Source: Streptosporangiaceae bacterium
Lineage (GTDB): Bacteria; Actinomycetota; Actinomycetes; Streptosporangiales; Streptosporangiaceae
DNA: 7,660 bases
NCBI GenBank assembly: GCA_030045215.1
Contig: JASIBJ010000048.1
Span: 1-7,660, forward strand
Reading direction: 5' to 3'
Shown: piece by piece, positions 1 through 5,251 of the stretch
Layout of the letters: every line of letters begins with the position of its first letter
Position numbering within the stretch: the stretch's first letter is position 1
Notes under the pieces: model-generated
The model's database searches: none
What the model was told of the DNA's origin: nothing
Seen by the model: the letters and a program-made list of their open reading frames with translations, nothing else
Made by a program: the position numbers and the translations under genes

Positions 1-488
1 GAACTGGCCCCGAGGCCGCCGTCGAACGACCCGACCCTGGGACCGACCTGACCGAACCGGGCGTTATCGGCGGCGATCGTCAGATCGCAGACGACGTGCA
101 GCACGTGCCCGCCGCCGATGGCCCAGCCGGCCACCATCGCCACGATCGGCTTGGGGCAGCGCCGGATCTGGATGTGCAGGTCGGTCACGTGGAAGCGGCC
201 GACCGACTTCTCGTCCATGGCGTACCCGGTATCGCTGCGCGTGCGCTGGTCGCCGCCGGAGCAGAAGGCCTTATCGCCCTCGCCGGTGAGGATAATGACC
301 CCGACCGACTCGTCCTCTCGCGCCACGGTGAGGGCCTGCGAGATCTCGATGATCGTCTGCGGCCGGAACGCGTTGTGTACCTCCGGCCGGCAGATGGTGA
401 TCTTCGCGATGCCGTCGTCGCTGGTCTCGTACCGGATGTCGCTGTACTGGCCCGACGCGTGCCAGACGATGTCAGTGCTCTCACTCAT
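1..488 (-). CDS. menB: 1,4-dihydroxy-2-naphthoyl-CoA synthase (MenB), 5' part, cut by the window edge
   Basis: MenB is a cytoplasmic crotonase-fold enzyme of the classical menaquinone pathway. It closes the ring of o-succinylbenzoyl-CoA to give DHNA-CoA. Translation from the ATG at 488 gives [19 protein letters not shown] and stays open for 162 codons to the edge; the family is usually about 280 residues, so the C-terminal part lies outside. Visible family marks are the first oxyanion-hole segment CSGGDQ (about residues 76-81), [11 protein letters not shown] (111-121), IGGGHVLH (124-131), [10 protein letters not shown] (134-143) and [13 protein letters not shown] (146-158). Asp156 matches E. 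coli catalytic Asp163. Gly149 matches E. coli Gly156, the mark of bicarbonate-dependent (type I) MenB; the mycobacterial type has Asp here. Fifty-seven bases separate it from the MTHFR-like gene upstream. No good Shine-Dalgarno precedes the ATG, and a 14-bp palindrome lies 11 bases upstream. Assignment is very secure. Confidence 0.95.
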   Translation of the reverse strand, partial: MSESTDIVWHASGQYSDIRYETSDDGIAKITICRPEVHNAFRPQTIIEISQALTVAREDESVGVIILTGEGDKAFCSGGDQRTRSDTGYAMDEKSVGRFHVTDLHIQIRRCPKPIVAMVAGWAIGGGHVLHVVCDLTIAADNARFGQVGPRVGSFDGGLGAS

Positions 489-498
489 GCGAGCAATT

Positions 499-512
499 GT
501 GCACCGGTGCAC
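499..512. promoter_or_regulatory. 14-bp perfect palindrome just upstream of menB (operator candidate)
   Basis: GTGCACCGGTGCAC is a perfect palindrome ending 11 bases from the menB ATG. Read on the minus strand it runs into CACAAT, a weak -10-like hexamer seven bases from the ATG, so a repressor bound here would cover a near-leaderless menB promoter. No convincing -35 is visible. The palindrome is seen directly; its regulatory role is inferred. Confidence 0.35.
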
Positions 513-545
513 GTACGCATCCGCTGGCCGGGCATGTGGCCCAGG

Positions 546-1328
546 TCACGCCAGCCGCTGCTCCAGGCGGGCGGCGACCTCACGGTAGCGGGCAACCGGG
601 ATGAGGTGCACGCCGTCGAAGGCACCCGAGTCGCGGATCTGAAGCACCAGGTCACAGGTCGCCTCGACCCCTGCGGCGCGATCAGCCGCCACGCGCTCTA
701 CCAGCCCGCCAGGAATCTCGATGTCGGGCACGGCTGCGGCCAGCCGCCCGGCGTGGCTCTCGCTCGCCAGCACGATGACGCCCGCGAACACCGGCATGTC
801 GGCCTGCGTGGCCTCGCGCCACCGGAGCAGGGCCTCCAGCGAGAAGCTCGCCTGCACGAACAGGAAGTCAGCGGCCCGCTTCCAGGCCGGCAGCGGACGC
901 AGGGCGGCGGCGGCGCCGACGCGGAACGGATGCACGCCCGCGAACGCCGGCTCGTCCGGCAGCGCCCGGACTTCCTCGATCATCGCCCGCACGGTCAGCT
1001 CGCCGGTACGGCCGCCCGAGGTCGGCTTGTCGCCGTAGACAAACAGGAACTGGTCAACCCCGTAGGAGGCAGCCGTCAGCAGGTCCCGGTGGAACCCCAG
1101 CAGGTTGCGGTCGCGCGAGTTCAGGCAGGCAATGCTACGGCCGCCCATCGCCTCGACCTCGTGGGCCACCGCGACGCTGGAGACCGTTGCCCGCCCGAGA
1201 TGGTTGTCAGGGATCAGGAAGGCATCGGCCACCTTGCTGAGCGTTCCGATCTGATGACGGACGTGCATGAGGTCCGGCCGGGTCGGGGGCTCGATCTCGC
1301 AGATGACCTGGAAAGGGAGACGATCCAC
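546..1328 (-). CDS. Methylenetetrahydrofolate reductase-like protein
   Basis: This is a 260-residue TIM-barrel protein of the MTHFR family. Known members are flavin enzymes that reduce 5,10-methylene-THF to 5-methyl-THF in the cytoplasm, feeding methionine synthesis. The N-terminal strand VICEIEPPTRPD places Glu11 at the position of E. coli catalytic Glu28. FLFVYGDKPTSG (about 95-105) puts Asp100 at the position of E. coli Asp120, and DFLFVQASF carries the Gln of the barrel floor. The start is GTG at 1328. No Shine-Dalgarno is present, but a TAGGCT -10 box ends six bases upstream, so the mRNA is probably leaderless. At 260 residues it is somewhat shorter than E. coli MetF (296), and the N-terminal region is diverged. 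It may be a paralogue with a different partner rather than the housekeeping metF, so I give no symbol. It lies upstream of menB on the same strand and is bracketed by a menB-derived direct repeat. Confidence 0.85.
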   Translation of the reverse strand: MDRLPFQVICEIEPPTRPDLMHVRHQIGTLSKVADAFLIPDNHLGRATVSSVAVAHEVEAMGGRSIACLNSRDRNLLGFHRDLLTAASYGVDQFLFVYGDKPTSGGRTGELTVRAMIEEVRALPDEPAFAGVHPFRVGAAAALRPLPAWKRAADFLFVQASFSLEALLRWREATQADMPVFAGVIVLASESHAGRLAAAVPDIEIPGGLVERVAADRAAGVEATCDLVLQIRDSGAFDGVHLIPVARYREVAARLEQRLA

Positions 1329-1334
1329 CGCGCC

Positions 1335-1340
1335 AGCCTA
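1335..1340 (-). promoter_or_regulatory. -10 box for a leaderless MTHFR-like transcript
   Basis: On the minus strand the sequence reads TAGGCT, then GGCGCG, then the GTG start of the MTHFR-like gene. TAGGCT is a common actinobacterial -10 hexamer (TANNNT). The six-base spacing puts the likely transcription start at the G of GTG, giving a leaderless mRNA, which agrees with the absence of a ribosome binding site. No clear TTGACA-like -35 is found 16-19 bases further upstream. Confidence 0.45.
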
Positions 1341-1408
1341 ACGCCGCGTCGTCTCCGGCTAGGTCCTGCCTATCGGTACATCGCCGCCAGCGGCCGTGCC
1401 GCGGGGCG

Positions 1409-1453
1409 CGGATGTCGGCGTACTGGCCCGACGCATGCCAGACGATGACAGTG
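1409..1453 (-). repeat. Second, non-functional copy of the menB 5' coding region
   Basis: These 45 bases match 433-477 inside menB at 41 positions (mismatches at 442, 443, 459 and 472), in the same orientation and 976 bases apart. On the minus strand they encode [13 protein letters not shown], against [13 protein letters not shown] in menB. No start codon in the menB frame lies where the MenB start should be, and similarity stops on both sides, so this is a remnant and not a gene. Together the two copies bracket the MTHFR-like gene. Confidence 0.85.
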
Positions 1454-1459
1454 GGCGTA

Positions 1460-1558
1460 TCACGGTTCGGCGAGCGCTTGCTCGCCGGCCGCAGCGAGCC
1501 GGGCCCGGATCTCCTCCTGAGTTTGGTCACCGGCCTGCGGAGCGATGATCAGCGGTGC
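1460..1558 (-). pseudogene. Possible 3' end of an unidentified gene, cut by the transposase region
   Basis: Read on the minus strand, a frame with strong third-position G/C runs toward the stop TGA at 1460-1462 and ends in QTQEEIRARLAAAGEQALAEP. Its amphipathic Glu/Arg/Ala composition resembles a real protein C-terminus. Upstream it runs into the transposase remnant with no start codon of its own. The stop lies only six bases from the menB-derived repeat. It could be the tail of the gene that once preceded menB. I do not recognise the family, and chance openness in GC-rich DNA is a real alternative. Confidence 0.25.
1468..1487. repeat. 8-bp stem-loop
   Basis: CGGCGAGC (1468-1475) and GCTCGCCG (1480-1487) are perfect inverted repeats around a four-base loop. 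There is no T-run after the stem on either strand. It falls inside the possible gene tail ending at 1460, so it may simply reflect codon choice or act as a weak terminator-like structure. Confidence 0.3.
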
Positions 1559-1569
1559 GCTGACCTGGG

Positions 1570-2443
1570 GTGATGGGTGCTGCAGAGACGCTCCTGAGGC
1601 ACCAGCTGGTGCCCATCGGTTGGCCCGTGGCGTGGATTCGGCGGGTGCGGACCTCCTCAGGGGCGACGGCCGCGCAGATCGCTGAGTCGGTTGATGGCCG
1701 CCGGCGGATTATCGCGCATGTCGGCTCGGCGCATACCGAGGCTGAGCTCGGGTTGCTGGTCGAGCGGGCTCGGGCGCTGCTGCAGGATCCGGAACAGGGC
1801 GAGTTCGAGCTGGGGATCGAGCCGGTAGTGGCGAAGACGTCGCTGCTTGCCCAGGCGGGTGGTGACACGCTCTTCGGTGACCAGGTCACCACCTCACGCA
1901 AGCGCGTGACGGCCGCCGCCCCGCGGGTGATCTCGACCGCGTCGCGGGTGCTGTACGACGTTCTGGCCGGAGTGTTCACGCCCCTCGGGTTCGACGCGCT
2001 GGGAGACGACGTGTTCCGGGACCTGGTTATTGCCAGGATCGTGGAGCCGACCTCGATCCTGGATACCGGACGGGTGCTGATCGATCTGGGTTGCAAGCCG
2101 GCGAGCGAGAAGACGATACGTCGCACTCTGGCCCGCTGCGGCAAGGGCGGCTACCGCGACAAGCTCGCCGCGTTGTGCTTCGCCCGCGCGAGCCGGCGGC
2201 GATGTCTCCTTGTGCCTCTACGACGTGACGACGTTGTATTTCGAGGCGCAGAAGGAGGACGACCTGCGCAAGGTCGGGTACTCCAAGGAGCGGCGGGTCG
2301 ACCCGCAGCTCGTGGTCGGGCTGCTGGTCGACCGGCACGGCTTCCCGCTGGAGATCGGCTGCTTCGAAGGGTCCAGAGCCGAGACGCTGACGCTGCTGCC
2401 GGTCACCCGCCAGTTCCAGGCCCGGCACGGCATGCAAGGCATG
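1570..2443 (+). pseudogene. IS1634-family (IS4-group) transposase, frameshifted and truncated
   Basis: The first part, from GTG 1570 or more likely GTG 1627 (VAWIRRVRTSSGATAAQIAE), shows the N-terminal region of actinobacterial IS1634-type transposases: IIAHVGSAHTEAELGLL, VFRDLVIARIVEPTSILDTGR and PASEKTIRRTL. Near 2180-2200 the reading frame moves by one base. The second frame continues with GDVSLCLYDVTTLYFEAQKE, RKVGYSKERRVDPQLVVGLL and GFPLEIGCFEG, a very conserved block that carries the first catalytic Asp. Similarity ends at QARHGM, about 2434-2443, just before the second catalytic Asp region (usually VADAGM) would begin. Roughly half of the normal length of over 500 residues is present. 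With a frameshift and two of three DDE residues missing it cannot be active. No clear terminal inverted repeats are visible. Confidence 0.9.
1598..1613. repeat. 16-bp perfect palindrome at the head of the transposase remnant
   Basis: GGCACCAGCTGGTGCC reads the same on both strands. It lies between the upstream GTG 1570 and the likelier start GTG 1627, so it may belong to the original regulatory or leader region of the insertion sequence. Its function is unknown. Confidence 0.35.
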
Positions 2444-2743
2444 TCTAGAAATAGGCCACCAGCTCCGGAGGCCGTTGCTGTGAGTCGGTGAAGTAAGGGC
2501 GCTGACCTGGGCCGAGCAATAGTTCATCGAGGGGCCGAAGCCAGGTTCGTTCCGCCTACGTTCCGGCGTGAACTTGTTTCGCTCTTGCAAGCCGAAGGCG
2601 AGCCCGATTTGGCGATTTGCGCCCGAGATCTGCGAGTCGTCGCTTCGTGCCCTTGCACGGACGACTTCTGCCAGAGCTTCTACCCTGCACCGCGGCCGGA
2701 GGGTGCCTGCGGGTCCGGGCGGGAAGCAGCACGCCTGCTGCCT
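2444..2743. other. Gene-free stretch after the transposase junction
   Basis: From the break in transposase similarity to the promoter candidate at 2744 I find no convincing gene on either strand. The weak plus frame at 2617-2820 starts at TTG, lacks a ribosome binding site and resembles no family I know. The first part, about 2444-2600, is visibly less G/C-rich than its surroundings and includes a second copy of GCGCTGACCTGGG at 2499-2511. It is probably debris of the same mobile element or of whatever replaced its 3' half. Confidence 0.4.
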
Positions 2744-2771
2744 ATGACAAGCTGAAATCCCGGTGTAGGCT
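2744..2771 (+). promoter_or_regulatory. Promoter candidate for the beta-propeller gene
   Basis: ATGACA (2744-2749, five of six matches to TTGACA) is followed after 16 bases by TAGGCT (2766-2771, fits TANNNT). This is a good housekeeping-type promoter by actinobacterial standards. Transcription would start near 2778, leaving an untranslated leader of about 135 bases before the gene at 2914. Confidence 0.4.
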
Positions 2772-2799
2772 GGCGGCGCCGGCGCAGGAGGGCGCCGCC
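2772..2799 (+). repeat. 9-bp GC stem-loop at the start of the predicted leader
   Basis: GGCGGCGCC (2772-2780) pairs perfectly with GGCGCCGCC (2791-2799) around a ten-base loop that contains AGGAG. It begins immediately after the -10 candidate, so it would form the very 5' end of the mRNA. There is no T-run, which argues against a simple terminator. Confidence 0.4.
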
Positions 2800-2913
2800 G
2801 GGTTCGCGGGCAGGACCTGAGTCCACCTCCACGCCTTTCTGGAAGATCGGACTTTCCGGCAGGATCGTCTTCGCTTCGCGCCCGAACGCGAGCCCGGGCG
2901 GCGAGGAGACGTC

Positions 2914-4044
2914 ATGCCCGAACTTCCCGACCGACCCGACCTCGACCAACTTCGCCGTCAGGCAAGAGAGCTGCTTCGCGCCGCCGACCATGGCGAGCCC
3001 AGCGCTGTTGCCAGGCTTCGCGCGGTGTCCGACCGGGTCACGCTGTCAGCGGCCCAGCTGGCCGTGGCCCGCGAGCACGGCCACCGGAGCTGGCCTGCGC
3101 TGAAAGCCGAGGTAGAAAGACGCCCGGCAGGGCAGCCGTTTTTCGTGACGCTGGTCTCGGAAGACTCGGGCGCGGGCCGGGCGGCGGCCGGGGCCTCGGT
3201 ACGCGATGCCCGCACCGGCGCGGTCACCGACCGGATAAAGCCTCCCGCAGGTGAGCACTTCACGCAGGTGACCTCCAACGGGCAGGGCGCGTTCTTCCTG
3301 ACCACATGGGTGAACTGGGCGCCCGACGCTTCACCGCTGGTGTACCGGCTCCAGGTGGACGCCGCAGGCCGAGCCGGGCAGCTGACCCCGGTTCCCGGCG
3401 ATCTCCTGCCGCCCGCAGCCCGCGGCATCGCCGCCAGCCCAGGCGGGACGGTCCTGGCCTACACGGTGCCGGGTATGATGCCGCGCACACGCCCATCAAC
3501 CGCCGAGGCCGGGCTGGTGGACCTGGCGACCGGCGAGCGCCGCATCCCGTCGCTTCCCGCGGGTTCTATCAGCGACCTGTCGCTGGCCAACGACGGCCAG
3601 ACCCTGGCATTCCAATGGAACCCACGGGCGGGTGGTGGGCAGGACGTGTATGTCGCCCCAGCCGCAGCCTCCGACTGGGTCGCCCAGGGCAGGATGCTCA
3701 CAGACCCAGACGGCCAGCCCTACGACGCGCAAAGCCCGGTGATCAGCGCCGACGGCCGGGCGGTCTATATCACCGTCGCGCAGCCCGAGCCCACCGGCGG
3801 GCCGCACTGGACCCGGCTGCTGGAAGTCCCGGCCGGTGGCGGCCAGCCCCGCGTCCTGTTCGAGCTGCGCTACCAGCCGCACGCCCGCAACCTTGTCTAC
3901 ATGTGGGGGCCGGTCTGCCGCGACCGTGCCGGGGACCAGCTGCTCGCGTTCGCCACCGGTTATGTCTACCGGATCGAGATCTCGTCGGGCGCGATCACCC
4001 AGCTGCCGTTTCCGGAGGGGCAGCCCCATCATGCCGCCTGGTAA
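2914..4044 (+). CDS. Cytoplasmic TolB/WD40-like beta-propeller protein with helical N-terminal module
   Basis: This 376-residue protein starts at ATG 2914, preceded at five bases by GAGGAG, a strong ribosome binding site. Residues about 5-70 form a helical module: DQLRRQARELLRAADHGEP, then LSAAQLAVAREHGHRSWPAL. It is common at the N-terminus of actinobacterial proteins, often ahead of ankyrin repeats. From about residue 75 the chain is beta-rich with recurring propeller-blade features: TQVTSNGQGAFFLTTW, GIAASPGGTVLAYTVPG, ISDLSLANDGQTLAFQWNP, SPVISADGRAVYITVA and LLAFATGYVYRIEISSG. These resemble TolB/WD40-like blades of the S-D-G-x-x-[IVL]-A/Y type. There is no signal peptide or membrane segment, unlike periplasmic TolB, so it should stay in the cytoplasm. 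No catalytic motif is visible; a binding or scaffold role is likely but the partner is unknown. It is monocistronic, closed by the terminator at 4145-4182. Confidence 0.85.
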   Translation: MPELPDRPDLDQLRRQARELLRAADHGEPSAVARLRAVSDRVTLSAAQLAVAREHGHRSWPALKAEVERRPAGQPFFVTLVSEDSGAGRAAAGASVRDARTGAVTDRIKPPAGEHFTQVTSNGQGAFFLTTWVNWAPDASPLVYRLQVDAAGRAGQLTPVPGDLLPPAARGIAASPGGTVLAYTVPGMMPRTRPSTAEAGLVDLATGERRIPSLPAGSISDLSLANDGQTLAFQWNPRAGGGQDVYVAPAAASDWVAQGRMLTDPDGQPYDAQSPVISADGRAVYITVAQPEPTGGPHWTRLLEVPAGGGQPRVLFELRYQPHARNLVYMWGPVCRDRAGDQLLAFATGYVYRIEISSGAITQLPFPEGQPHHAAW

Positions 4045-4088
4045 CCGTGCCGGGCCCCGAAGCCCGCCAGCCAGCCCGGCCAGCCGCA

Positions 4089-4346
4089 TCAAACCGTCGT
4101 ATCGTTCGCCCGCCTTAAGCCTGCGCGAGTAAGGCAGCAAGACGAAATCGCGGGCCAGGCCGCGCGGCCTGGCCCACGATTTTGTGTGCCACTGGAGCAT
4201 GGAGAGCATGGTCGTGGTCGCCGTGCGTCTACATCGCGGTAGATGGTCCTGACCGAGACCTCTAGCTCGTGGGCCAGCTGCTGCGCCGTCATGCGCCCGC
4301 GAGTCTGCAGTAATAGGAGCAGGGACAGCATCCGGCTTGCGCGCAT
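4089..4346 (-). pseudogene. 5' remnant of a WYL/YafY-type transcriptional regulator
   Basis: From ATG 4346 the first 41 codons are a clear HTH_11/DeoR-like DNA-binding head: MRASRMLSLLLLLQTRGRMT, then QQLAHELEVSVRTIYRDVDA, ending at about 4224. Intact relatives continue for roughly 300 residues with a wing and a WYL ligand-sensing domain. Here the frame runs into unrelated Arg/Pro/Cys-rich sequence, crosses a terminator hairpin and stops at 4089 after 85 codons. The rest of the HTH wing and the whole sensor domain are gone. A GATACT -10-like hexamer six bases before the ATG suggests a leaderless start. Such regulators usually act on the divergent neighbour, here the gene at 4448, through a site in the shared intergenic region. 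A short DNA-binding peptide could still be made, but loss of function is likelier. Confidence 0.75.
4145..4182. terminator. Strong bidirectional intrinsic terminator
   Basis: GGGCCAGGCCGC (4152-4163) and GCGGCCTGGCCC (4164-4175) form a perfect 24-bp palindrome. After one mismatch it is extended by AAATCG (4145-4150) pairing with CGATTT (4177-4182). The plus-strand transcript ends in GATTTT and the minus-strand transcript in GATTTCG, so both directions carry a short U-run. It lies 100 bases past the beta-propeller gene and inside the open tail of the truncated regulator that converges on it. It probably serves both. Confidence 0.8.
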
Positions 4347-4368
4347 CGGTCAAGTATCGCCATATCCA

Positions 4369-4385
4369 CTGACAGTTGGTGTCAG
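4369..4385. promoter_or_regulatory. Palindromic operator candidate between the divergent genes
   Basis: CTGACA (4369-4374) and TGTCAG (4380-4385) are perfect inverted repeats separated by five bases. The site lies in the 101-base divergent intergenic region, 23 bases from the regulator start and 63 bases from the DUF1579-like start. A CTGACA/TGTCAG palindrome placed between a WYL-type regulator and its divergent target is the expected position for its binding site. The sequence is seen directly; binding is inferred. Confidence 0.6.
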
Positions 4386-4447
4386 GAGAGCGGTCCTAAC
4401 GTGCCGCTGCGACACGGCGGTCGTGATCTGCGACCGCAAGGACGGAC

Positions 4448-4681
4448 ATGAACGACTTCGACTTCTGCACCGGCACCCTGTTCCCGCCGGTCACCGGGGT
4501 GTTCTCCAGCGGCGTCGGCGAGTTCTTCGGCGAGGACGCCTACAACGGCGTGCTCGTGCGGGCGCGATTCCGGTGGACCGACAGCACCGCCGACTCGCCG
4601 CACTGGGAGCAGGCATTCTCCGCCGACGGCGGGCAGACCTGGCTGGACAACTGGTACATGGAATCGACTCGGCGGCGCTGA
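4448..4681 (+). pseudogene. DUF1579-like protein with an internal in-frame deletion
   Basis: The frame from ATG 4448 encodes 77 residues, with AAGGA five bases upstream as ribosome binding site. It starts MNDFDFCTGT, matching the usual head of DUF1579-type proteins (MNDFDFxxGxW). It then jumps straight to LFPPVTGVFSSGVGEFFG and continues through DAYNGVLVRARFRW and HWEQAFSADGGQTW to NWYMESTRR, the normal C-terminal part. Full members are about 150 residues, so a middle section of about 65-75 residues appears to have been removed without breaking the frame. The family has no well-defined reaction. It sits divergently from the regulator remnant with the operator candidate between them. It may still be transcribed and translated, but the lost core strands make a normal fold unlikely. 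The alternative is that it is a genuine short variant. Confidence 0.6.
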
Positions 4682-4692
4682 ATTCCGAGCCT

Positions 4693-4709
4693 GGCGGGCC
4701 GGCCTCGCC
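4693..4709. terminator. Weak hairpin between convergent genes
   Basis: GGCGGG (4693-4698) pairs with CCTCGCC (4704-4709), with one G-T wobble and a five-base loop. It lies in the 32-base gap between the stop of the DUF1579-like gene and the stop of the minus-strand gene at 4714. No U-run follows, so it is a modest terminator candidate. Confidence 0.3.
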
Positions 4710-4713
4710 GCGA

Positions 4714-5154
4714 TCAGGCGGCGCCCGCGGTCGCCCAGTCGAGGCGTGATCCCGCGCCGGCCAACTCCGGCGCAGCGATGCCGGTGAGATCCACGTAGCG
4801 TTCTTCTTCTGGTTCGGGCAGCGCGACCGCGGCGGCGCTCGGCGCCGGCCGGGGACGGCGTGGCTTGCCCGCTCCGGAACTGCCGCCGCGGCCGCGGTAG
4901 ATCAGCAGCCCGTTCACCGGATCGGGCACCGCGTCGAGCGCAGCCCGGACGACCGGCAGGTTCAGGAACGCTTCCCACTTGTCGGCGTCATCGAAGCAGA
5001 CCTCGAACGCGACGCCCCAGTGATCGGCATGCCAGGCGCCGTCGAGGGCGCCATTAGTCAGCGCGGCTTCGATTAACGCGGAGTCGTAAGCTGCCTGCCA
5101 CCCGAAGGCTGAGCCCTCCCCGTGCAGGACTTCGATCGACCACCACTCAGCCAT
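4714..5154 (-). CDS. Conserved actinobacterial hypothetical protein
   Basis: This is a 146-residue protein starting MAEWWSIEVLHGEGSAFGW at ATG 5154. I recognise the pattern as a small family common in high-GC actinobacteria but know of no function. The first about 95 residues are a compact mixed alpha/beta domain: a WWSIEV strand, a helix around SALIEAALTNGA, the WGVAFEVCFDDADKWEAF strand-helix unit, then LPVVRAALDAVPDPVNGLLI. This is followed by YRGRGGSSGAG and a Pro/Arg-rich, probably disordered tail that ends acidic (LPEPEEERYVDL). There is no signal peptide or membrane segment. No strong Shine-Dalgarno is present; a TACTAT -10-like hexamer nine bases upstream suggests an almost leaderless mRNA. 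It is transcribed alone, between two hairpins. Confidence 0.75.
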   Translation of the reverse strand: MAEWWSIEVLHGEGSAFGWQAAYDSALIEAALTNGALDGAWHADHWGVAFEVCFDDADKWEAFLNLPVVRAALDAVPDPVNGLLIYRGRGGSSGAGKPRRPRPAPSAAAVALPEPEEERYVDLTGIAAPELAGAGSRLDWATAGAA

Positions 5155-5206
5155 GACATTGCGATAGTACGTCTGCGGGCCCTGCGCGGGAACCCCCGGC
5201 GAGCCC

Positions 5207-5249
5207 GGCTATGCCCGGCACGGAACACGCATCCGCGCCGGGCATAGCC
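5207..5249 (-). terminator. Stem-loop terminator after the ABC transporter operon
   Basis: GGCTATGCCCGGC (5207-5219) and GCCGGGCATAGCC (5237-5249) are perfect 13-bp inverted repeats. Inside, after one mismatch, CGGA (5221-5224) pairs with TCCG (5232-5235). The structure begins two bases beyond the stop of the ATPase gene. It lacks a U-run, as is usual for many actinobacterial terminators. Confidence 0.65.
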
Positions 5250-5251
5250 AC

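Noticed and set aside
96..1448. 450-codon open frame on the plus strand
   Set aside because: It lies antisense to menB and the MTHFR-like gene, both of which show clear family motifs. Its composition is a shadow of GC-rich codons.
2449..2560. Minus-strand frame ending in FTDSQQRPPELVAYF
   Set aside because: It looks protein-like but is short, has a stop shortly upstream, and its third positions are not G/C-biased like genes here. It could be a gene scrap but is unsupported.
2617..2820. 67-codon plus-strand frame after the transposase
   Set aside because: It starts at TTG with no ribosome binding site, resembles no family, and overlaps the promoter and hairpin of the next gene.
3306..4118. 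270-codon plus-strand frame inside the beta-propeller gene
   Set aside because: It is a shifted frame of a well-supported gene, with Arg/Pro-rich low-complexity translation.
3496..4353. 285-codon minus-strand frame spanning the propeller gene and the regulator remnant
   Set aside because: It is antisense to one gene, out of frame with the recognisable HTH, and crosses the terminator palindrome.
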